Origin: Clostridia bacterium | Lineage (GTDB): Bacteria > Bacillota > Clostridia > Christensenellales > Borkfalkiaceae | DNA length: 58,932 bases | Reading direction: 5' to 3' | Assembly (NCBI GenBank): GCA_900766495.1 | Contig: CAAFVM010000032.1 | Span: forward strand, 1 to 58,932 | Shown here: piece by piece, positions 52,504 to 58,932 of the stretch | Layout: each line of letters begins with the position of its first letter | How positions within the stretch are numbered: the first letter of the stretch is position 1 | The notes under the pieces: generated by a model | What the model was told of the DNA's origin: nothing | Seen by the model: the letters and a program-made list of their open reading frames with translations, nothing else | Databases searched by the model: none | Program-made: the position numbers and the translations under genes

Positions 52504-54276
52504 TTAATCGTTGGAAAAGCGTACGGCTTTGCCCGAATTTATAAACTCGTTATAATCGGCAATCATAGTAGCGCCGCCGTAGTTTTCTTTAAACTTTTTA
52601 ACGAAGCTGTTCCACTGATTATTCATAGCGCGCGAAATATCTTTAATCGTTTCGTAGTTGAACGTTTTCGGGTTATATTCGCGTTCTTTCCAGTAATCTT
52701 CTTTTACTATAGTGGATATTGTTTCGATGAAATACGATTTAGCGCCTACGTAATATTCGGCAAAAGAATCGAGCTGAACGCTGCCGTAATCGCTGCGAAC
52801 CACGTTTGCCTGCGATTTTTTCTGCTGCGCGACGATAATGTCGCCGTTGCTGACGACTTCCGAACGATAGTGCATCGTCCAGTCTACAAGCGCGTAGAGC
52901 ATGGTCGCGGTGTCTTCGCTTACAATCGAGCTTACGAAACCTTGGTCGTTAGCTTTGTAAAGAGCAACTTTCTTGCCGTTTTCTTCTTTCCACTGAACGT
53001 CCTTTACGCCGTATTGCAACAGTTCGTAGCCTTGGTCGCTCAATAAGAATTCATAAAGTTCAAGGCATTTGCGAATTCTGGATTTGCTCATTTTAGCCTT
53101 GATGCAGAAGCCCTGCCACCAGTTTTCGGTGCCGCAACCGCCGCCCATGCCGTTTTCGCCCGTGGGGGGATTAATCATGGCAATTTTCGCGGTAGCTTCT
53201 TCCATCGAGCATTTATATAAGGTCATAAGTCCGCCGACGAACTGGTTAAGCCAGTTGTGCGCATACATCATGCCCGCTTTACCCGACATAAATCTGTCTT
53301 GCTTGGTCGCGTTGTCGGCGGTGAGCGAGTCAACCGACATATATCTCTGCTGTACCATTCCGGCAATAAAATCGGTGGCGTATTTCGCTCCGTCGGTTAT
53401 CATGGAAAGGGTGTAAGAATCGCCCTCTTTAACCCATTGATTCCAGCCCGCGCCGAACGCGTTGTAAATCCAGCCGTCCATATCCCTATTAGCTTCCGAT
53501 ATATAACCCACGGTATCGTCTACGCCGTTGTTGTCGGGGTCGTATAAGGTGAACGCGCGCGCAAGGCGGTAAAATTCAAGAATGTTTTCGGGCAGTTTGA
53601 ATTGCCATTCGGTTCTTATTTCGTCGGTAATTTCGGCTTTGGAAGAAACAACGCCCTCTTTAACCAAAATATCGTCGAGCTTGGCGTTAAGGTTGTCAAT
53701 CCAGTCCTTACGAACGAAAAGCGATTTTTCGTTATACCAGGTTGATGGAATAAACCACATTTTACCTTTAAACATACTTACGTTACTTCTCATATATTGG
53801 AACTGTTTAAGGTAATTGTAAAAGTTGGGGTAATGTTCTTCGTCTACCCAGTCGGATATGGGAAGAATATCGTTGTTTTTCAACAGTTTCAGGAAAAAGT
53901 CGGGGTCGCTCGGTCCGTTGGTAAGAAAAATATCGGGAAGCGTACCGTCGGATTGACGAAGAGCAAGAGCGGTCTGCCAGCCGTCGCCCGAACTGTTCTG
54001 CCCTATTATGTCTACGCCAACAGCCTCTTTAAGTTTGGTGTAAACGGGCGATTTTGTTTTTCTTGCCTGGTTGAACGCGTCCCAGTCGTTTTTGAACACG
54101 GTTATGCTTTCAACCTCTTCGTCGTTTACGTCGCTCCACGACTTTCCGTCGTCTTTACCGGTGGGGTCGCCGCTCGTCCACGCGCCGCCGTTACTCGGTT
54201 TTTTCACGCAAGCGGCGCTGAAAACAAAAACCGCGCACGTTAAGAAAAGCAGAATTTTTTTGAGTATGGATTTCAT
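52504..54276 (-). CDS. Extracellular sugar-binding lipoprotein (LplA-like)
   Basis: A 590-residue substrate-binding protein of the CUT1 importer, lipid-anchored through lipobox SAAC. The body shows the two-lobed binding-protein fold typical of long LplA/YtcQ proteins (ITVFKNDWDAFNQ near the start, FMSGKAGMMYAHNWLNQF and GTENWWQGFCIKAKMSK later). GGAGG is 8 bases upstream. It lies between the two LamG genes and is the partner of permeases at 48198 and 49137. The YtcQ-YteP-YtcP family link hints at rhamnogalacturonan-type oligosaccharides, but ligand prediction from sequence is weak. Confidence 0.92.
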   Translation of the reverse strand: MKSILKKILLFLTCAVFVFSAACVKKPSNGGAWTSGDPTGKDDGKSWSDVNDEEVESITVFKNDWDAFNQARKTKSPVYTKLKEAVGVDIIGQNSSGDGWQTALALRQSDGTLPDIFLTNGPSDPDFFLKLLKNNDILPISDWVDEEHYPNFYNYLKQFQYMRSNVSMFKGKMWFIPSTWYNEKSLFVRKDWIDNLNAKLDDILVKEGVVSSKAEITDEIRTEWQFKLPENILEFYRLARAFTLYDPDNNGVDDTVGYISEANRDMDGWIYNAFGAGWNQWVKEGDSYTLSMITDGAKYATDFIAGMVQQRYMSVDSLTADNATKQDRFMSGKAGMMYAHNWLNQFVGGLMTLYKCSMEEATAKIAMINPPTGENGMGGGCGTENWWQGFCIKAKMSKSRIRKCLELYEFLLSDQGYELLQYGVKDVQWKEENGKKVALYKANDQGFVSSIVSEDTATMLYALVDWTMHYRSEVVSNGDIIVAQQKKSQANVVRSDYGSVQLDSFAEYYVGAKSYFIETISTIVKEDYWKEREYNPKTFNYETIKDISRAMNNQWNSFVKKFKENYGGATMIADYNEFINSGKAVRFSND

Positions 54277-54350
54277 TTATGCCTCCTGTATTTTTAGCCT
54301 TGCGTCCCCTGAAACGAACAAATCTATTGCCAACGTTTTCGGGAACTTTT

Positions 54351-54400
54351 TCGGCAAATTATTGCCGACAGCCGTCGCAAAAGTTTAATTTTGCGGCGGC
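54351..54400 (-). ncRNA. Twin stem-loops between LamG and binding-protein genes
   Basis: TCGGCAA (54351-54357) pairs with TTGCCGA (54362-54368), and GCCGTCGCAAAA (54371-54382) with TTTTGCGGCGGC (54389-54400). No T run follows on the minus strand, so these are more likely stability or processing hairpins within the operon transcript than a terminator. Confidence 0.5.
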
Positions 54401-54494
54401 TTTGGCTTTTTTGTTTTTAGTTACGCCTTTCGGCTTTTGTTTACTTTAACGCGTTTTTATTACGCGTTTTATTTTTGCGTTGATTATTAAATAA

Positions 54495-57386
54495 TTACGC
54501 GCGCTTTTTTCTTATAACGGTTACCGCAAAAGCAAGAGCGGCAAGAGAAAGAACTATCGAGCTGAAATCAACCGAGCTGTTGCAGCTGTTGTCGTCTGCG
54601 GGAGCGGGTTTTTCGTCAACCGCGAAAGTAGCTTCTACGGTGCTGTCGTCAGTAACGGTAAAGGTGTATTTGCCGTTCACCGCGGTTATTTCTTCGCCGT
54701 TTACCTTAACCGAAGCCACTTTGTAGCCCTCGGCGGGGGTAACGGTTATTTCAATAACGGTGTTTTCAACGACTTCGCCGCTTGCGGAAAGGGTTATTTC
54801 GCCGTTTTCGCATTCGCTTGCGGTTACGTTGAATTTAGCAAGTTCGGCGAAAGTAACTTCTACTTCGCTGTTCTCGGTAATTGCAAAGGTATATTTGCCG
54901 TTAACCGCAAAAATAGCTTCGCCGTTAACTTTTACGGTTGCAACCTTATAGCCTGCCGCGGGAGTAGCTACAACCTCAACGGTTTCGCCCTCCATAACGC
55001 TTTCGGCAGAAACGGTGAAACTTCCGTTTTCGGCGGCTTTCTTGGTTACGGTGTAAAGTTTTGCAAATTCTGCGGTGATTTCGGTATCTTCGGTGGCGGT
55101 GTAAGTGTAAACGCCGTCAACCGCTTTTATTTCGGTACCGTTAACCTTTACGTATTTAACCGCGTAGCCGTCTTTGGGGGTTGCGGTTATGTTAAGAGTT
55201 TTGCTTGCGCCCGCCGCAAAATACGCGGTATCGCAAGTCAAGGTGCCGTTTTTAGCGCTTACTACGGTAACTTTGTTGGAAGCTACTACTTCGATTTCCT
55301 GTTTTACCGTAACGGGTTCCACAGTGGAGGGAACGCCCGCGCCTGCGGCAATTTTACCTACGGCATAATAAACGCCGTTTTCTTTTACTATTTTGTTGAA
55401 CGCTACTTTGGCGTTTTTAGCCTGTCTGTTAGAAAGAGTAATTTTCGCGGTGCTTACGTTGAGAAGCGAAAGAATTTCTTCGTCGCTCATTTTGTCGTAA
55501 GCGGTGGCGGAAAGCACTTCGTCGTCAACAAAAGTAACGGTATCGCTTATGCTCTTTACGGTTACCGATTCGTCGGTTAAAGTGTTGGTTTTAACAACGC
55601 CGCCGTTCTGCGCGGCAGATACCTGTTGAGCGGTCATTGCAAAGTCGTAAACGGCAACGTTTTTAAGCGAGCCTACAAAGCCGTTGCTCATTCCGTTGGA
55701 AGTTACTATACCGCCCATGGCAAATCTTAAAAGTTCGTTAGCCATGTTGTATCCGGCGGGAACGTCGAATACTTTTTCTGAAATCAAAGTGCCGTTGAAA
55801 TATACGTTGAGTTTGCCGCCCTCCTCAATGGAAAGCGCAACTTTATCGTAAGAACCAACGTTCACGTCGGCTATATCGTGTCCCCAGTACATATCGCCGT
55901 GTCCGTCGATATCGCTTACGCCGTCGGCGAGTTTGCTCGACAAGGTGTATCTTAACCTCGGGCTGTCACCTGCAAAATGGAAAGTGTTCCACTGTTCGCA
56001 AGTTGCAGTATTTCCCGCCGCGCCGAAACCGATAGGAGTAGCCCAGTATTCGTTGGTAGCCGTGGTTTTGTTTATTTCAAACAAAAGGGTAAAGCTGGAA
56101 AGATATTCGGATATATCTGCATAGTTACCTACGGGAGCGAGAGCCGCTTTGCCGTCGAAAGTAACAGCGCCGTCTTTTACGGTTATGGTGCCGTTGCCGT
56201 ATTTAACGAGGTCGAAGTTGCCCATGCTGTCCTTACCGGGGTTAGTTGCGTCGGTAAATTCGTATTTGGCAACGGGATTAATTACTTCATAGTGCGCAAC
56301 CGAAATTTCGGCGCGAACTTTTACTCCGTTCGGGTTATAAACAAAGTTTACGGGAGCTTCTATATAGGTTTTTCCCTCTTCGGTAACTACGGTATCGAAA
56401 GTAACCAAACCTTTTCTTTGACTGTCGTCGCTCATGGTAACGGTTACAAGTCTGTTCGCTACGGTACCGTTGGCTACCGAAAGAACAGCTTGGTCTTCGT
56501 CGTCTTCCGAAACCGAAACTTTCTCGGTGTAATCGAGAGCTTCAACCGAGCTTGCTTTTGCAAGTTTTTCGTCAAGAGCTTTTCCGTCTTCTACAACCGA
56601 AGCAATTTCGGTTGCGGAAAGCAATTCGTCGTAAATTTTAACGTCGCGAACTATGCCTTTAAAGCATCTTACGTCGCCTACGGTAAAGGTAGTGTTTTCG
56701 TTTACCCACATGTTGCGGTATTCGCCGCCGATGCAGAAACGTCCACCGGTTCCGCAGTTAACCCAATCGGTACCGATATTGAAAGTAACCTTTTCAACGC
56801 CGTTCATATAAACATGACCTGTGCCGCCCATTTCTATTGAAATAACGGCTACGGTGTCTTCGGTGGTAGACATATCTCCGACGTCCGAACACCAGTCAAA
56901 GTTAGATGTAAGTTTGCCGTCGGCAGAAAAACGAAGATGGGTACCGCCGCCGTAAGTCTTAAAGCCGGTGCCTTGCTCGCCCCAGTCGTTACGACCGAAA
57001 CCTACTATACCGGAGTTCGGGTTGTCGCTATCGGGGCGGAATTTCGCGATTAACGTGTAGTTCTTGCCCTCGAGAACGTTACCCAAGCCTCCGTCGGAAT
57101 TTTTAGAAAACAAAATACTGTTGCCGTCGAATTGAACGCCGCCACCCTCCGCAGCGGTAATGTTTCCGCCGTTTCTGGTAGTAAGAGTAAGATTGTAATT
57201 GCCCATCGCGTCTTTGCCGAGGTTTGCGGTATCGCTGAAATTATACCACGCCATAGGCGCAAGCTCTTTGGCTTCGGTAGCCGAGCCGCTTTCTTCTGCA
57301 AATGCGGTTACGCCTACAGCCGAAGACGACACGAGTAAAACCGAAAGAGTTGCGATAAGCAACTTTTTCATTTTTGCTTTGAACAT
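54495..57386 (-). CDS. Large secreted double-LamG surface protein
   Basis: A 963-residue exported protein, first gene of the glycan locus. The signal peptide ends near VTAFAEE (about 31). Two LamG-like lectin domains follow: WYNFSDTANLGKDAMGNYNL (about 45-280) and YEFTDATNPGKDSMGNFDL (about 375-620). Three tandem divergent InlB-type repeats of about 74 residues follow (about 699-920; each with 'ITATPKDGYAVKYVKVNG'-like cores). The end is SCNSSV + hydrophobic segment + RKKRA, like the 572-residue LamG protein. Probably a surface glycan-capture protein. GGAGG is 8 bases before the ATG at 57386, and a promoter lies at 57436-57464. Confidence 0.9.
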   Translation of the reverse strand: MFKAKMKKLLIATLSVLLVSSSAVGVTAFAEESGSATEAKELAPMAWYNFSDTANLGKDAMGNYNLTLTTRNGGNITAAEGGGVQFDGNSILFSKNSDGGLGNVLEGKNYTLIAKFRPDSDNPNSGIVGFGRNDWGEQGTGFKTYGGGTHLRFSADGKLTSNFDWCSDVGDMSTTEDTVAVISIEMGGTGHVYMNGVEKVTFNIGTDWVNCGTGGRFCIGGEYRNMWVNENTTFTVGDVRCFKGIVRDVKIYDELLSATEIASVVEDGKALDEKLAKASSVEALDYTEKVSVSEDDEDQAVLSVANGTVANRLVTVTMSDDSQRKGLVTFDTVVTEEGKTYIEAPVNFVYNPNGVKVRAEISVAHYEVINPVAKYEFTDATNPGKDSMGNFDLVKYGNGTITVKDGAVTFDGKAALAPVGNYADISEYLSSFTLLFEINKTTATNEYWATPIGFGAAGNTATCEQWNTFHFAGDSPRLRYTLSSKLADGVSDIDGHGDMYWGHDIADVNVGSYDKVALSIEEGGKLNVYFNGTLISEKVFDVPAGYNMANELLRFAMGGIVTSNGMSNGFVGSLKNVAVYDFAMTAQQVSAAQNGGVVKTNTLTDESVTVKSISDTVTFVDDEVLSATAYDKMSDEEILSLLNVSTAKITLSNRQAKNAKVAFNKIVKENGVYYAVGKIAAGAGVPSTVEPVTVKQEIEVVASNKVTVVSAKNGTLTCDTAYFAAGASKTLNITATPKDGYAVKYVKVNGTEIKAVDGVYTYTATEDTEITAEFAKLYTVTKKAAENGSFTVSAESVMEGETVEVVATPAAGYKVATVKVNGEAIFAVNGKYTFAITENSEVEVTFAELAKFNVTASECENGEITLSASGEVVENTVIEITVTPAEGYKVASVKVNGEEITAVNGKYTFTVTDDSTVEATFAVDEKPAPADDNSCNSSVDFSSIVLSLAALAFAVTVIRKKRA

Positions 57387-57435
57387 CTCATGTTCCTCCC
57401 TAAAATTTTTAAAGCTTTTCGCTTTTTGCGCTTTA

Positions 57436-57464
57436 AGGTTAACACGAGCAAACGATTATGTCAA
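57436..57464 (-). promoter_or_regulatory. Promoter of the glycan locus
   Basis: On the minus strand TTGACA (57459-57464), a 17-base spacer and TAACCT (57436-57441). The weak -10 box suits activation by the divergent AraC protein. Confidence 0.65.
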
Positions 57465-57589
57465 TATGGTTTTTGGAACAAAAAGCACTATTTCGCACCT
57501 AACGTATGAAAAATTTGACACGTTTTATCACTTTCTTATGTTTTTTTGAATTTTTCGCCCACTCGATTTTTTGTTTTTTTAAAAAATAC

Positions 57590-57618
57590 TTGCGCAAAAT
57601 TCTTTTTCGTGTTATGCT
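57590..57618 (+). promoter_or_regulatory. Promoter of the AraC-type regulator
   Basis: TTGCGC (57590-57595), a 17-base spacer and TATGCT (57613-57618). The leader of about 155 bases carries an R2 repeat. Confidence 0.6.
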
Positions 57619-57695
57619 AAAAATGTACATTTCTAATTCTTCGCGCCATGCCATTTATTATATTTTTAGCATTCCGCCGCGAAAGCAAAGGTTCC

Positions 57696-57737
57696 CGTCA
57701 TGTTGAGCGTAGTCGAAACATCTCGCGGAAGCGTTGC
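57696..57737 (+). repeat. R2 repeat copy in the araC-type leader
   Basis: GTCATGTTGAGCGTAGTCGA followed by AACATCTCGCGGAAGCG. Stem ATGTT/AACAT is intact. It lies in the untranslated leader of the regulator, between promoter and ribosome binding site. Confidence 0.8.
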
Positions 57738-57779
57738 CATGGTTACGGCACCGCAATAAACCACAAGGAGAAAACGCCT

Positions 57780-58760
57780 ATGTCGAACGTAAGCTTTTCA
57801 AACTTTCACGAATACTACCTCGACCCCGTGTCGTTTTACATGAAGAATTTCGACGACGATTTCGAGGGAATGACAATCCACTACCACGCCTATTTAGAGC
57901 TTATGTACGTGCAGTCGGGCAGTTTTTTGCTTTACATAATAAACGACGAAACGCAGGAATTAAGCGAATTTAAGGTGGTAGCCGGGCAATTCGTAGTGCT
58001 TAACAGTTTTACCAAGCACAGGCTGGTTATTGAAAAAGGCAAGCCCGCGTTTATTTACAACGTAGAGTTTAACCCGCGCAAAGATTTTAACCCGTTCGGC
58101 GTAAACGACATTATCCGTTGCAATTTTCACGCCCTGTTCAATCAAACCGAATTTCGCAAAATTTCGCAGGAAAAAACGGGTTTTATGATTATTAACGACA
58201 CGCAGAACGTAGGTCAGGTTTTTAAAGACCTTTTAATTTTAACCTCGAACGGAGTTAAAAATTTAGAGGGAGCCTGCTCGCTTCTGCTTTATGAAATTTC
58301 GCTTTTCAACGAAATCGCAAAATGTTTAAAAACAGAAAACTTCGGCACTTCGGGCTATGTGCGCAAGGCGAAAAGTTTTATTTTTAAAAACTATCAGCGC
58401 CCGCTTTCTATCGACGACGTTGCCGAACACGTGGGCAAATCGCGCTCGTATTTGCAAAGACAATATAAAAAGCAAGTGGGCGAAACCATTATGGAAACGC
58501 TTAATAACCTGCGCATTCAAAAAGCAGCCACCCTTATAGACAACACCAACACCCCCATAACTCAAATTGCAACCGACGTGGGCTTTTCGAATAAAAACCA
58601 TTTGAATTACGAGTTTAAAAAGGTTTACGGGCTTTCGCCGTCGGAATATAAACGCCTGCGCGGTAAAAACCACATAGACCACCATTACGAATACTATTAC
58701 TCGGTGCCTATTTTTTCGTCCGCCATTAAAGGCGACGGCAAAAAGAATAAGAAAAAGTAA
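57780..58760 (+). CDS. AraC-family transcriptional regulator
   Basis: A 326-residue regulator. The N-terminal cupin sensor (about 20-120: MTIHYHAYLELMYVQSG) likely binds a sugar. The C-terminal double helix-turn-helix (about 210-310) contains LSIDDVAEHVGKSRSYLQRQYKKQVG and ITQIATDVGFSNKNHLNYEFKKVYGLSPSEYK. The start at 57780 follows AAGGAG; the longer frame from 57648 would translate a repeat and is rejected. It is divergent from the glycan locus, the usual place of a local activator. A His/Tyr/Lys-rich tail of ~40 residues follows the DNA-binding domain. Confidence 0.92.
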   Translation: MSNVSFSNFHEYYLDPVSFYMKNFDDDFEGMTIHYHAYLELMYVQSGSFLLYIINDETQELSEFKVVAGQFVVLNSFTKHRLVIEKGKPAFIYNVEFNPRKDFNPFGVNDIIRCNFHALFNQTEFRKISQEKTGFMIINDTQNVGQVFKDLLILTSNGVKNLEGACSLLLYEISLFNEIAKCLKTENFGTSGYVRKAKSFIFKNYQRPLSIDDVAEHVGKSRSYLQRQYKKQVGETIMETLNNLRIQKAATLIDNTNTPITQIATDVGFSNKNHLNYEFKKVYGLSPSEYKRLRGKNHIDHHYEYYYSVPIFSSAIKGDGKKNKKK

Positions 58761-58801
58761 TAAAGAATGTTTTTGTTTGGAATAACAATAATCAAGCCTC
58801 C

Positions 58802-58932
58802 GCGTTCGTTTCCACGAGATTCCTCGACTTCGCTCGGAATGACAGCGTGATGTTCTGCTTCCCTCGCAACGGCGGGCGACCAGTGGTCGCCCGCGCTTTG
58901 CCCTATGGCACACAATGGTGTCATTCCGAGCG
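58802..58932. repeat. Intergenic repeat island 5, cut by the window end
   Basis: No gene is seen after 58760. R1 on the reverse strand lies at 58802-58843, the R3 palindrome at 58872-58894, and the first 19 bases of another R1 copy at 58914-58932. The last 19 bases match positions 4-22 exactly. Confidence 0.85.

Noticed and set aside
57648..57779. 44-residue N-terminal extension of the AraC protein
   Set aside because: It would translate an R2 repeat, and a good ribosome binding site precedes the ATG at 57780.
1..58932. CRISPR array
   Set aside because: The repeats are dispersed, not evenly spaced with unique spacers, and no cas genes are present.
4..58932. Circular molecule suggested by the same 19 bases at both ends
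   Set aside because: The shared bases are the edge of repeat R1, a related edge also occurs near 11900, and gene content is chromosomal. A contig break in a repeat explains it.

Overview
The window reads as chromosomal DNA of a strictly anaerobic, probably gut-associated Clostridia-type Firmicute. The evidence is strong GGAGG-type ribosome binding sites, sigma-A-like promoters, a flavodiiron protein and rubrerythrin for oxygen defence, formate-tetrahydrofolate ligase, the single-subunit glycyl-tRNA synthetase, Gram-positive-style lipoproteins and a CUT1 sugar transporter. No rRNA, tRNA, CRISPR array or transposase was seen. I cannot name the genus.

Layout. 1-860 is a repeat island. 861-5717 holds an alpha/beta hydrolase, two GGDEF genes (one apparently frameshifted) and a self-regulated marR-tauE pair. 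5871-13907 holds cysK, an iron alcohol dehydrogenase, fhs, a flavodiiron protein and a TPR/DUF4037 pair. 14052-20363 holds pnp, rpsO, rubrerythrin and a MacB-like ABC fusion. 20450-25736 is a shikimate operon (patatin-like lipase, aroC, an aroA-aroE fusion, aroQ, aroK). 26078-32147 holds glyS, adenine deaminase, oleate hydratase and its likely TetR regulator. 32355-38405 is a 2016-residue leucine-rich-repeat lipoprotein. 39492-57386 is a minus-strand glycan-use locus: LamG surface proteins, solute-binding protein, two permeases, three paralogous beta-helix lipoproteins, a GH36 alpha-galactosidase and an SGNH esterase. A divergent AraC regulator (57780-58760) faces it.

How it works together. 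The glycan locus probably binds a galactose-containing, perhaps pectin-like, polymer at the surface, trims it with lipoprotein hydrolases, imports oligosaccharides through a transporter whose ATPase lies elsewhere, and is switched by the AraC protein. The flavodiiron protein and rubrerythrin form an oxygen/peroxide defence. The aro genes form one compact pathway block with 4-base overlaps.

Most unusual signals. (1) The promoter of the giant LRR lipoprotein has an 11-base homopolymer between its -35 and -10 boxes, the layout of a phase-variable promoter. (2) Two interspersed repeat types differ by compensatory changes in a short stem. (3) A motif of about 20 bases, core TATAAGTCGATTAACGGC, recurs inside terminator-like hairpins and twice inside genes. 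(4) AroA and AroE are fused. All are read by eye; no searches or computations were run.
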